The notes under the pieces were generated by a model that saw only the letters and a list, made by a program, of their open reading frames with translations, was not told where the DNA came from and made no database searches. Below, piece after piece: positions 1 to 10,653 of a stretch of DNA of 64,000 nt (positions are counted from its first letter, which is position 1; the number at the start of each line of letters is the position of its first letter). This DNA comes from Ailanthus altissimus (lineage: Eukaryota; Streptophyta; Magnoliopsida; Sapindales; Simaroubaceae), in NCBI GenBank assembly GCA_946807835.1, contig OX327699.1, forward strand, positions 17,162,014-17,226,013, read 5' to 3'. The position numbers were made by a program, and so were the translations under genes.

Positions 1-67
1 CCTTTTTGGCAAAACTCTAATACCTTTGTGCCTTTCCAAGGAGCTTTTTCGAGTGCTCTTATATACA
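1..67 (-). promoter_or_regulatory. Promoter and 5' leader of tandem copy 1 (gene body off the left edge)
   Basis: A minus-strand TATA box (TATATAAG at 65-58) is followed by a leader (AGCACTCG, then AGCTCCTTGGAAAGGCACAAAG) closely matching the leaders after the TATA boxes near 2873 and 4485. The transcribed part would run leftwards out of the window, so the product cannot be read. I infer that this is a third member of the minus-strand tandem array. The match in TATA position and leader is seen directly; transcription is inferred. Confidence 0.45.
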
Positions 68-309
68 CAAGATTGGGAACTGAGTCATGAGTCGAGATAC
101 TTGAATTAATTGATCCAAAACGGTGTGTGGAATTATATTTTATTTTCTTCTCCGTAAACTTACTTGCGGTGGTTTTGGGTTGATAAAGAAATTCAGCTGT
201 GGATTGCCTATGCTATAATAAAAGTACGCGAGTCGCGAGAGCCTTCACATTACTTTGTCTGTTCATCCACATAAGTGAAATATAGCTCTATATAATTAAC
301 CAGATTGGC

Positions 310-900
310 TTGATTTATAATGATGATTTTGTTGGTCATAACGTTAAGAGTTTCTTTGATGATCAAACGGCTGGTGTGATCTTGTGGGAAGTGGGTTTCA
401 TCGTTCGTGATGCAGCTCTTCTTTATCAGAAATCCTCCCTCGTTGGGGAGAAAAGTAAAACAAAATTGAGATGTGAGACTTTTATGTTTTTGTAATTAAA
501 ATATGTGAAGCCAATAATGATAGAGAAAGATATGTTTCATTTTCAAGGTTGGACTGTGTCTTGGGGAGCACGAAGTCAACGTCAAACAGGAGCCAAATTG
601 TGTTGAATTTTCAAGCTTGTGAAGTACGTTGTCAACTCGCTCGTTTCGTCGTACTCCAAAATGTTTTCTTAGAGTAGTTACGAAGTAACTGTAATTTCCA
701 GGTAAGCAAGTAACGATAAGGCGGCCAAAGGGAAAGGATGGTGTTTGCATCAGAACTCAGAAGTGCCCTTGGCCCAGATGGGTTAGTAGTTAATTGCTAT
801 AACCTTGTACATCTGCTTTGATCTTTGATCAAGGAAAAAGCCCAGTCAGCCATGTGGAACCGATTCGATGATTTAGCGTGCTTTTTTTTTTTTTTGTAAA
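310..900. repeat. Upstream flank of tandem copy 1, homologous to 3160-3450
   Basis: Two blocks recur in the same order and orientation upstream of copy 2. One is around 355-420 (GATGATCAAACGGCTGGTGTG... matching the region near 3170-3240; a shorter match lies near 4710-4760). The other is around 540-650 (TTGGGGAGCACG and GTACGTTGTCAACTC, matched at 3338-3420). So the duplication unit includes long upstream sequence as well as the transcribed part. The small ORFs here in either direction show no recognisable protein. Confidence 0.5.
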
Positions 901-2439
901 AGATTTTATTAATTAAAGTTAATAGGTCTCTCATGATCAGTAATCTCCAACCTATTATTTCTTATCATATTTGAGAAATTGCCACTTTTTCTCTTGTTTA
1001 TTTCTTAAGTTATATGTATCACTTACCCTTCTAATTTTTTTATATTATTTTATTACTCCAGAGAGAAAATGCATTTTTAGGATATACTAATACTTTTATA
1101 TGATTATTTTATATTTTTCTATTTAAATTAAATCAAATACCTTAAAAGATGTGTATTTTTTTACTTTTAATGTTTTTATTTTTAGTGCATTTTGATTTTA
1201 ACATTTTAGAAAAATCTTAAAAAATTTCTTCATTTTTCATTCACGTTCCTATAGCGTATTCAATGTATCAATCATGTTTGATTTCTGAGATTGGAACGTA
1301 TCCTTACAAATTAGGCAAAGTGAAGTTCTGTAATAGCCTAAAAAATTGTAATTTTGCTGCTCACAGACTAACCAAAATAGCTTTGTGCTGTAAGGATTCT
1401 AAAATTTGACTGGAAGAGATTCCCAACGAGATTTCTCCTTTCTTATAATTCTCCTTCGGTTTCAATGAAATTATTTTTTACTCAATAAATATATCATGCA
1501 TGTTTTTGAGTTTTATCTTACACTTTCATCTATATATATTACAAGTTTTATTCTACTCTAATGATGTTTTGTTTTGAAGTTTACTCATCACATTTTAATA
1601 TTTTTCTTGTTGTATTTCAACATTTTCAGGTTGTATTTAAACCTACCATGTCCATGTGGTATTTGATTAATTCTTATCACATTTGACTTCTCTATTATTT
1701 TCAACATTCCAAAACCCTTTTCCTTAAAAGGTCTTTGAAGCAAAAACAGCTATGAACTAAGAATTAAGAAGTATACAAGTCATTTGTCTATGCTACCTAT
1801 ATTTAGGAAGTAAGCAGCCTCCCGTCGATTGTCTTTCACATTGTGTATAGCACTTTTTTGGACATTGAGCATGAACAATCAAACCTTAGAACTGATTGTA
1901 AAGTCATTCATTTCTTACTACATATATGTTGTTCTGTTTGTAGAAAATTAAAAGTTGTTTTAAATTTGTAGGATTTAAACAAAATGAATGAATAAGATCA
2001 AGGACTTTGATTTATCAAATTCAAATGCATTTGGAAATAGAATAATGCCCGAGGAAGAAATCTTATAAAAGCCAACAATTTTTACATCTGCGCCAACGAT
2101 TTTTGGTTCAGTTGATGTACAGCGATGGACATGGACTTCTTGTTGTCAATGGAACACACAGGACAGGAGAAACGATTTGTCATCCTAATAGTTCATGTGC
2201 AAACGACTTGTCGTGGTTTATATTCTGTACATAAATAATTTGACTTGTCGCATAAAAGAGAAATGAAATTTATCATATTATATTGATTTTCTTTTCTTTT
2301 GTCCAGTTATCCCGAAGTTGGAAGCATCAAATTGACATCTTCAGAGGTTCAGAGCTTGACAACACTGAAACCCTTTTAGATTAAAAGTAATGTACAAGGA
2401 TCTTAATCTTAATATAATACATATGGTATTGAAATAATA
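901..2439. other. Non-coding AT-rich spacer in the tandem array
   Basis: I see no ORF of credible coding quality, no RNA gene and no clear repeat termini here. The stretch separates the flank of tandem copy 1 from the 3' end of copy 2. Confidence 0.4.
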
Positions 2440-2721
2440 TTACAAAGAATCATCAGCCATAGATGAAACTGATCGAGTAAATGCCAGCCAAAAGAGCATC
2501 GAAGATATGGAAGACAGTGGCTGCAGCAATGACAGAAACCTGAACTGCAAAGCCTTTGAAGCAAAGAAATGGAGGAATTTGATAATCAAAGTGATGAAGA
2601 AGAGACAATAGTGCCCACTGCTCTCTTCCTCCAAATACTTGAGCAGCCCATTATATTGTGATGAAACAATAACACTTACAAGCAGGTCCATCAGGACATG
2701 GCAAATTATAGTCTTGCTCAT
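2440..2721 (-). CDS. Tandem copy 2: putative small membrane protein, 93 aa
   Basis: The minus-strand ORF can start at 2721 (MSKTIICHVL...), at the in-frame ATG at 2742 (MASKSSNMSK...), or further upstream at 2802. I prefer 2721 because it aligns with the start of the 35-residue ORF of copy 3, and the DNA around both ATGs matches closely. The N terminus is hydrophobic (HVLMDLLVSVIVSS), as in copy 3 (HVLLGLFVTVVIASS), and a second hydrophobic stretch follows (CLFFITLIIKFLHFF). The C-terminal part has no counterpart in copy 3. A TATA box lies about 145 bp upstream at 2873-2866. I do not recognise the family. It could be a degenerate copy or the first exon of a spliced gene. Confidence 0.35.
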   Translation of the reverse strand: MSKTIICHVLMDLLVSVIVSSQYNGLLKYLEEESSGHYCLFFITLIIKFLHFFASKALQFRFLSLLQPLSSISSMLFWLAFTRSVSSMADDSL

Positions 2722-2865
2722 GTTGCTTGACTTTGATGCCATTATAGCTTTTGAGTTTTGATGGCAGACTTTTGAAACTTTTCTGTTTGAGCCCCACAAC
2801 AAGATTTGTAAAGTGTCTTGTTTGAAACTCGGCTTTGTGCTTTCTGCAAGGAGCTCAGGAGTCTT

Positions 2866-2873
2866 CTTATATA
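2866..2873 (-). promoter_or_regulatory. TATA box of tandem copy 2
   Basis: TATATAAG on the minus strand, followed by a leader containing GAGCTCCTTGCAGAAAGCACAAAG. This matches the leader of copy 1 at 1-57 in sequence and spacing. Confidence 0.5.
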
Positions 2874-2889
2874 CAGTTTGGAAACCGAG

Positions 2890-3480
2890 TAATTAGCCAA
2901 GACACTTGAATGTTAATGCGAAGCTTCTTTGGTCAGTCAAGACCATGTTTTGGACCCAATCACATTAAAACAGCTTTGGACTGGAATTATTATTATTATT
3001 ATTTCTTCGCTGTGGATTGATTGCCTGTGAGAAAGTGTACATGGAATGCAAAATATAGTATTGAAAGGCACTAATATATAGACGTGTAGCTCTAATGTAG
3101 GCTGAGATTCACTTGATGTAAAGTGATTAAATCATTGATTCCCTTTGATTAAGTGATTTAAGTGCTTGTTTGACGATCGGGCGAGAGATGTGATCATGTG
3201 GGCAGTAAGGTTCATCAACTCTAATGCAGCTCCTGTTTATATCAATAATTCCAAAGGAAGATGAAGTAGGTAGTGCATGTTTTTGTATTAGAAAAAATAT
3301 GCAACAGATGGTTTGGTTTCAGAAATCTGACTTCTGAGACTTGGAGAGCACGGAGTCAAGTCAACCTCGGAGTTAAAAAGGCAAAAAAATTTAGGCTTGT
3401 TCAGTACGTTGTCAACTCTCACGTTCTTGGGCCGAATTTGTAAGGAGAAAAAGTGAGTTGTTACCAAAACTTTGCTCAAT
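2890..3480. repeat. Upstream flank of tandem copy 2
   Basis: This sequence parallels 70-680 upstream of copy 1. It shares a CTTGGAGAGCACGGAGTCAA block and a CAGTACGTTGTCAACTC block. Near 2930-2980 it also shares a GTCAAGACCAT block with the copy 3 flank at 4517-4560. The minus-strand ORF at 3288-3479 resembles that at 496-750 (shared RVDNVLxK), but this follows from the duplicated DNA and is not evidence of a gene. Confidence 0.5.
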
Positions 3481-4265
3481 ATTTTCTTAATTAGACTTAA
3501 CTTGTTCTTTAAATGGGTCTGGACTCTGCATATTGTGTTCCAGTTATAGGATAATAAATCTCTAATTGTGAATTATTATAAGAGGGTGAAGATATCAATG
3601 GACGAGAAGGTTCAGAATATATTGTAGGTAATATTACCATTTAGTAATGTTTATAATGACTCGTATTGTCAAAAATTATTAAATTGTGATATATACAAAG
3701 TGGTAGCTTAGATGTCAATATCTGATGTGATATTTGCAACGGAATAAAATTCGTAGGAAGAAAATAGAGACAGAAGGTAAATATGAAATTGAAGGGAAAA
3801 AGAAAAGAGTTAAAAATTTATATTACGCAAGTTTACCACCCAGTGGCTTCTTTGTACACAAATAAATGAAATTAGTATGGCTGCAGAACAAGAATTTGTA
3901 ATGATAATGTGTGAGTTTTTCATTTCAGAGGACATATTCGTAAGTTGGAAGATATTCAATCAACAGTCAAAGCAGAAGAACTAAGAAAGATAACAGAATA
4001 GTAAGGATCTGAATGCACATGATATGAAATTAAGACTGCAAAAAGAAAAGAATCAGCAAATATTGATTAGATTCATAAAGAAAATGGCAAAATGCTACCC
4101 AAAATAGTACGGATGGTACAAAAGACACATTATGCTGCCATATTGATGAAATTCTCAACTGCAAATATTTGGCAACAAAGAAATAGTTCTTGTCACAATA
4201 CCATGTAATTCATCTGCACATTCAGGGAATTTATACGGGGCAAATATATTCAAAAACAATAAAAC
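3481..4265. other. Spacer between tandem copies 2 and 3
   Basis: AT-rich, with no convincing ORF. It may contain the 3' untranslated part of the copy 3 transcript, but I see nothing that fixes its end. Confidence 0.35.
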
Positions 4266-4373
4266 TCACCCAGCCGGGCCCAGGCTTCGTATCCAATAAT
4301 AACTGGAGCTAGCAATTACAACAGTTACAAACAAGCCCAATAAGACATGGTAAATTGCAGCTTCCCAGTTCAT
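4266..4373 (-). CDS. Tandem copy 3: putative 35-residue single-span microprotein
   Basis: The minus-strand ORF is ATG at 4373 to TGA at 4268-4266. It encodes a 35-residue peptide beginning MNWEAAIYHVLLG with one hydrophobic span (HVLLGLFVTVVIASSSYYW) and a short tail ending RSLGPAG. The start and about 70 bp of DNA align with tandem copy 2. A TATA box lies about 110 bp upstream (4485-4478). The TGA overlaps a GGGTGAGT sequence that could instead be a splice donor, so this may be only a first exon. I do not recognise the family and have no direct evidence of translation. Confidence 0.35.
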   Translation of the reverse strand: MNWEAAIYHVLLGLFVTVVIASSSYYWIRSLGPAG

Positions 4374-4477
4374 GTTGTTTGATTTTAGAGTTGTGATGCT
4401 GTAATAACTTGTAAACTGCTTTGCTCAAACTTTTTTTAAGCTTTTCAGATACAGCTTCTGCTTTGCCAAGAGTGCTT

Positions 4478-4485
4478 TTTATATA
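4478..4485 (-). promoter_or_regulatory. TATA box of tandem copy 3
   Basis: TATATAAA on the minus strand, followed by a leader with AGCACTCTTGGCAAAGC. This is the counterpart of the TATA boxes at 65-58 and 2873-2866. Confidence 0.5.
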
Positions 4486-5025
4486 CCAGATTAAACCGAA
4501 CGTTATCGAATTGATGGGTCAAGTCAAGACCATAATTCAATAAAAACGGCATCGGACTGGGAATTTACATATCTTCTTCTTGACTGACTAAACTTTCCTT
4601 ACAGTTTCCAGTCAATTAAAAACCAGGCTCTGAAATTATACGCAGGAAATGTACATTTAAAAACTTTTAAGTGATAAAATTTTTGAGCCATCTGATTCAG
4701 AAATTTTATTGATGAACAATTAAGAGATGTCATCTTGTGGGCTGTCATCCGGATGAAAGCTTCCAAGCTGGAAAAGAAGTACATGAATTTGTGATAATAA
4801 AATGTTTCGTCTCCTCAAATGTCAAGAATTAATGATTAGTCATCCAATTGATCAAAATTGAATTTTGTTTGTTCGATTAATTCAGTAGTAAGAAATTTAT
4901 TTGACCAGAATCTACTTGAGAACTCGTTGAAAACTTGCGATCAATTCATAAACAAAAAAGCAAAAGGAATTACAAAAAAAAAAAATTATTAATTTCTCAA
5001 ATTAAACCCAAATCTAACAACGAAG

Positions 5026-5691
5026 TCACCTAGCGATTTCGTCTACTGACTCCAAGCGCTCCAGGGCGGCTCGAGCAGCGGCGAAATTAGGGTCGATCTT
5101 CAAAGCCGATTCGTAAGCCGTCTTAGCTTTTTCTCCCATCTTCTTTACCTCGTAACACTCGCCCAGTAAACAAAAAGACCTTACATTTTCAGAATTTATC
5201 TTCACGGCTTCGTTCAGATCCTCGATCGCCGAGTCGACTTGACCGCGCCGGCTCATCGACATCCTCACCTCCGCCCGCTTAAACAGCGCGTCACCCTTCT
5301 CCCTCTCGCTCAAACTTTTCACGGCCGGGCGCGTGAGAGCCAAGTCGAGCGATTCAAGAGCCGAGGTCTTGAAACCCTGGAGATCCAGAGCCAGTGCTTT
5401 CAGAATGTGAGCGGCAGCGTCTTTATGGTCCAAAGAAATGGCCTTGTCGGCTTCTGCTTCGGCTTGTTTGGCCAAAGATGTGGCGGAGGATCGGGAGGTC
5501 TTGGAAGAACGAGCTTGGGCTAAGAGCTGAGCGCCGGCGACGAAGTGGCGCTTGGCTTGGAGATCGGCTCGATCGCGGAAGCGGAACTTGGTGAATAACT
5601 TTTTGGGGATGTCGTGCATAAGCAAGAACATAAAAACTACTACCAGTATTAGAACAGCTTGGAGAAGAAGATCACCCCACATTTTCTCCAT
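5026..5691 (-). CDS. TPR-repeat protein with N-terminal membrane anchor, 221 aa
   Basis: This is an uninterrupted intronless ORF, clearly more GC-rich than its flanks. Residues 8-25 (LLQAVLILVVVFMFLLMH) form one membrane-spanning helix, followed by a basic segment (KKLFTKFRFRDR). The rest is helical with TPR-like repeats: an alanine-rich stretch at about 45-115 (AEADKAISLDHKDAAAHILKA) and clearer repeats at about 130-215, the last containing YESALKIDPNFAAARAALERLE. TPR arrays are protein-docking scaffolds, so I infer a membrane-anchored adaptor that faces the cytosol, with no known partner. The start is the first ATG of the frame, directly before the hydrophobic helix. Small single-exon TPR proteins of this type are common in dicots. 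I recognise the fold, not a named gene. Confidence 0.85.
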   Translation of the reverse strand: MEKMWGDLLLQAVLILVVVFMFLLMHDIPKKLFTKFRFRDRADLQAKRHFVAGAQLLAQARSSKTSRSSATSLAKQAEAEADKAISLDHKDAAAHILKALALDLQGFKTSALESLDLALTRPAVKSLSEREKGDALFKRAEVRMSMSRRGQVDSAIEDLNEAVKINSENVRSFCLLGECYEVKKMGEKAKTAYESALKIDPNFAAARAALERLESVDEIAR

Positions 5692-5839
5692 CCCTCTGTG
5701 TTTTTTTTTTTTTTCAACTTTCGGATTTTGGGTTCTGTCTTCGTTCTCTGAAATTGTAGTTAATGAATTGGGGATTTTGATCGGATATTTAGTGCGTTTG
5801 GCGTGTGATGGGGGTGGATGGTGGGACCTATTAAATTAA

Positions 5840-7724
5840 TTAAGTCCTAGCCGCCGATAAATAAAATTAATAACAGCATTTTTTTTTCTTTATCAGATTT
5901 TCTGAGAAGAAAAGAAGTTGCTAACTTTGGGCCAGTTGAGAAATTCTAACTGCCAAAATCTACCCGAAGGCCTGACAGGTGACAAATTGAAGTAAATCTA
6001 AGTGTATTAAAGTTAGTATAATATATTATAAACGTAATTTTATGTACTAATTTTTTTATATATGTTAGAGATTTAATATCAATATAAAGATATTAAATTA
6101 AAATATTTTTTGTGTTAAAATATCGTATTATAAACATATTTTATGTAATAATTCTTTTCATATATGTTAAAAATTTAATGTCAATATAAAATTTATTTTT
6201 TGTAATAATTATTTAAAGTGAATATAAAAATACTTCAATTCTTTTAATATGATATTAGAACTAAATTATTGATTAAATTTTTTTTTTTAAGTAAATTGTA
6301 TTCTATTAAAAGAAATATAGTGCATATACAAATTTAGGGGTTCATAATAGACCATAGAGAAATAATGAGATTTAACAATATATTTAAGCGTCTGATTACA
6401 ATTCTTTAAAATAAAGAGAATGACAATAACCCTAAAAAAAAGACCCTTTTAAAAAAAAAGGAAAGACAACCTTAATAGTTATGAAGTAAAATAAACAAGC
6501 ATCACGCAAAAATAAAAAATACAATAATTACTACAAAATTTTTAACCTAATTAATGATAATTAAACAAGCGATAAAAAATAATCAAACAAATTCGGCCTT
6601 TGTTGTGTTTTAGGCTACCATTGTGGCTGCTATTTACTAAAAAATCATCGTCAACAATTTAAAACCGGCAAGTCTTTAGATTTAATCGTCATTTTCTCTA
6701 TCGAAGGATTAACAACTATTAACCATTTATGACAATAAAGGTTATTTTTTTATTAAAGTTTAAGTTATATATAAAACTTTTTTTTCTTTGTTTTTTTTTT
6801 CTCTCTCCAACATCCAAACCACCGCCATCGCTACTATTTTTGCCACCATCCTTATCAGCTGCTTGTCACTACTGCTCATCATTGCACCTAATGTAGTTCA
6901 ATTGTCAAACCAAAGCCATCAAATAATTAGAAAGATTAAAATTTTTTAATATGGTATCAAAGCTTAGGTTAATTTCTTGATCTCTCTTATTAAAATTTTT
7001 TGTTTTTAATACTGTCATTACAAACCGACAAACAAGAACCACCATTGAAGTCATAAAGCATTGGCCACATCAATACCCATTGTCTTCGTCTCTATTTATG
7101 CACTGAAAACCATCAAAACTTGTTAAAATTGTTGCCAATGCAACCACTAGATCCTCCATCAATAGTTTGTGCCTCATTGCCCTCACCAATCAACTTAACA
7201 TTTCTCGACGAGCCCAACAAAATCAACATCACGCTTAGTTCAGTGATGCACATGTCACTTTAACTTTTTGTACTTAATTTTTGTCACCATTGATTTTTAT
7301 TGTTCGTCGGCATTTCAACACTTATTGTCAACGTCAAAACTTCTTAGTGGTTGAATTTGTTCACTCACATCACTATCTTATCTAATCTACTCATTAATCG
7401 CTCAAAAGGACATTTTTTAACAAATAATTCAGAGTTATTTTTAGGCTATATCATAAATTTACTAAACCTTTAGGGTTATATTGATATTTTGATAAATTTT
7501 GAGGTCTTTTTAAAATTTCAAATAAATTTGGGCTCGTTATAAAATTTTAGATGAATTTGCAATATATTTATAATTATGAGAAAATATGTAGCATATGTGC
7601 AGATGAAGATATTTTGAGATAAATTTAAATATTTAAAAATTATGAGATTTTTTTTTGTATTGCTATACGTTGAAGTTCAATTTTTTCTCGCGCATTTTAT
7701 TTTTTTAGAAATTTTTGGATTGAC
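5840..7724. other. AT-rich spacer with a retroelement-like fragment
   Basis: There is no coding ORF. Around 6790-7380 the sequence becomes more mixed in composition, with CT-rich and CCACCGCCATCGC-like stretches. At 6952-6963 it contains TGGTATCAAAGC, one base different from the common plant primer-binding site TGGTATCAGAGC. No LTR termini could be paired with it. Confidence 0.3.
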
Positions 7725-8328
7725 AAGTTTTCTATTTTAGTTAAGAGAAATTTCAAAAATTTTGTATTTTTTTAAATCCATTCAATAAAAATGTTGGCAT
7801 TGCAACTAGTTCTGAGTTGTGTTGTTTTTGTTTTTTTCACTTAATTTATTTCATTTAGAGAAGTTTAATTACAATTTCTACTCAATTTGCGTAAGCTCTT
7901 AGTCTTTTCACAATTTACTTATATGTATAATACTTAACCTCAATTTTTTACATCAATGCATTTATACTTGTATTGATTGTTTTTAATTTTTTTATCAACC
8001 TATTTTGTGTTAGAGTGGTTATATTTTAAGTTTTTTATTTTAGTTCAAGAGAAATTTTGACATTTTTGTATTTATTTGACTCCATTCCATAAAAAAATTG
8101 GCATTACAACTAGTTCGAAGTTGTGTTGTTTTTTTTTTTTACTTAATTTATTTTATTTAAAGAAGTTCAATTACAATTTCTTCTCAGTTTGCGTAAGGTA
8201 TTAGTCTTTTTATAGTTTACTTATGTTTACAATACTTAATCTTAATTTTTCACACCAATGCATTTATATTTACATTGATTGTTTTTAATTTTTTTATCAA
8301 CCCATTTGTGTTAGAGTGGTTATATTTC
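7725..8328. repeat. Tandem duplication of a ~303-bp unit
   Basis: Copy A (7725-8027) and copy B (8028-8328) are adjacent direct repeats. Both run from AAGTTTT.TATTTTAGTT through GGCATT.CAACTAGTTC and CAATGCATTTATA to GTGTTAGAGTGGTTATATTT. They differ by scattered substitutions and small indels, so the duplication is not recent. No ORF or known element was recognised in the unit. Confidence 0.75.
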
Positions 8329-10653
8329 TTAAAGCACTCACTTTTTTTTAATAACTGTTGTCTTTCATGCGTATCATTATAGATTTATTATTTAATTATT
8401 TTAATTTTAATTTTAATTTATTTTTAATTCAATTTATAAATTTAAATTGTTTTCTATTTTTGAGTTTAAAAGGGAGTGCTGAAGTTAGTATTATATTAAG
8501 AATTTATTTTTAATAAATATTGAATTAAGATATTTTTTCATATGTTAAGATATCAAATTATAGTCGTAATTTTATGTTTTAATTTTTTTTTACATAAATT
8601 AAGATTTTAAAGATAAGGATTGCGATAGGGTGGGAAGACCTTTCTCATATCCAACTCTATTTTTTATTTTAAGTTTTGTTCTTCACCTTATTTCATTAAA
8701 AAAATTAATAGCCCCATCCTCCCCCACTTGTCTATTTTTTATTATTAATATTAAATATTATTATATTTATAAATTATAATAATATAAAATTTTAATTTAT
8801 ATTATAATTAAAAAATTATCAAACTAACAAATTAGAATAATATAACAATATCTTTCATTAATACTAATAGAAATTCATAAATTATTTTTTAATTAAATAA
8901 TAAATAAAAAATTATAAATAATATTCTAGTGCTTAGCATTATTTATTTTCTTATTAATTATTTTATATTTTGATTAAAATGAATGACCACCTAACTAAAA
9001 AACAAAAAGTCTTTTTGTAATTTACAATAATAAAAAAATTAGGAATTTTTTATTATGTATTTTTTATTTTATTAATATAAATCTATTAATAAAGTATACT
9101 CTAGTTAAATATAAATTATAAAATAAAAAATTGATAAATTATTTAATATATAAATATAAATTAAAAGTTATATTTAATATATTCATAAAAAATGAGACGG
9201 AAAAAAAATAAAAATATTTAATTTTATTCTTACTCTATTAATAATTTGAATTTTATTTTTTTATGTTTTACTCTATTTTTACAAAAATTACTTTATTTTT
9301 ATCTCACTCAGGACAGCCCCACAGATCCTCATCCTCATAAGACATTATACTATATCTATTTAAAACTTATACAAAAACTACCTTTTATAATTATTATTAA
9401 GAGTGTAAATAAAAAGAGATTTCGGTTTTTTTTTTTTATAACAAAACTGTGACTTGCAAAACAACTTAACCCTCCATAATTAGTTTTTAAATGTTTTGAG
9501 GACGTTGCATCCGTATATATAGAAATTCACTATATAACTAAAAACACCGATGACCCTAGTAAATCAAACACGCCTCGTAGATACAAGTCATAAATTCAAC
9601 CTTAAAAACATTTTGATAAAGCTAGTAGCAATTGTATCCCCGTGTAAAGTGATCCAATTAGCTCGCTTCTTCGTATGAAAACGCATCCTACGCGATCGGT
9701 TCATTTATCTGTCTACATCTTTCAGTTTCACTCCTTAAAAACAAGTGGGATTCTGGGCGTGAATCATCCGATTCTCCCACTTGCCCATTTATCTGTCTAC
9801 ATCTTTCTTTCAACCAGTTCCAAATTCCAGTTCAGAGTGAACTTAAACTGGTTTCTTATTCTTCCAACCAGTTCCAAACTCCAATACCCAGCGAACTCAA
9901 GCGTGCAATGTAAACGTAAAAAAGTTTCAATAATGCCGTGAAATAAATGAAAATATCTATATCGTAATTATTTATGACCGTTTGATTAATAAACCGTAGT
10001 TTAATATTATGAACCATAAATTTTATCCAATAATCCAAATCGGTTCAAGTAATGATTTTTCATGGGATCAAAAAAGGGCACCGTAAATATAAACATAATA
10101 GCTTATATATAGCCAATTGATAGAGAGAAAGAGCACAACCACATAAGAAACTTAAAACTATTAAGAAATTGCAAATTATTAGCATATTTAGTCCCATTAT
10201 TCCGACAGCATGAAACAGAAACACCATAATGAAGGTATAATGCTGTTTAGAATCCACGTACCGGAGAACCAGTAGTACATTAACATTACATATCAAAGTA
10301 GATTCCGAATTCTTAAATATTTCGGATTTGAAATGAGAAAGAACCGGCCAAAGATAGTCTGCCACATAAAAAACCTCATTGATCACCCTGCATTTCTCAA
10401 TTTACAGGCTTCAGCTTTGATGGGTTTTTACCGCCCTTCCAAATGGGTTAGATAAGCAACACATCTATATTTGCCTAGAACCAAATTAATGGTTCTGTTA
10501 GTAAAAAGTTTTAACTACTACAGCTAGCAGCTTCCATGGGCTATTTAAATTTTCCAAAGCAGCTGAGGCATTTGAAATATTTATAATTTATCTGAGTAAA
10601 AATTTCAAGTAGAGGTGGCTTGGCTTCAGGTCCCACGCACTCGTTATTCTTTA
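8329..10653. other. AT-rich spacer 3' of the Raf-like kinase gene
   Basis: There is no credible ORF. Positions 8480-9240 are extremely AT-rich. At 9700-9900 there are short local direct repeats (TTTATCTGTCTACATCTTTC at about 9705 and 9787; CAACCAGTTCCAAA at about 9811 and 9867). The last few hundred bases before 10654 may include the kinase 3' UTR; its end could not be fixed. Confidence 0.35.

Noticed and set aside
310..750. ORFs of 61 and 84 codons on opposite strands
   Set aside because: No recognisable protein. The minus ORF resembles that at 3288-3479 only because the underlying DNA is duplicated.
10060..10386. 108-codon minus ORF with hydrophobic stretches
   Set aside because: Located in AT-rich DNA beyond the kinase stop, with no homologue recognised and no promoter signal.
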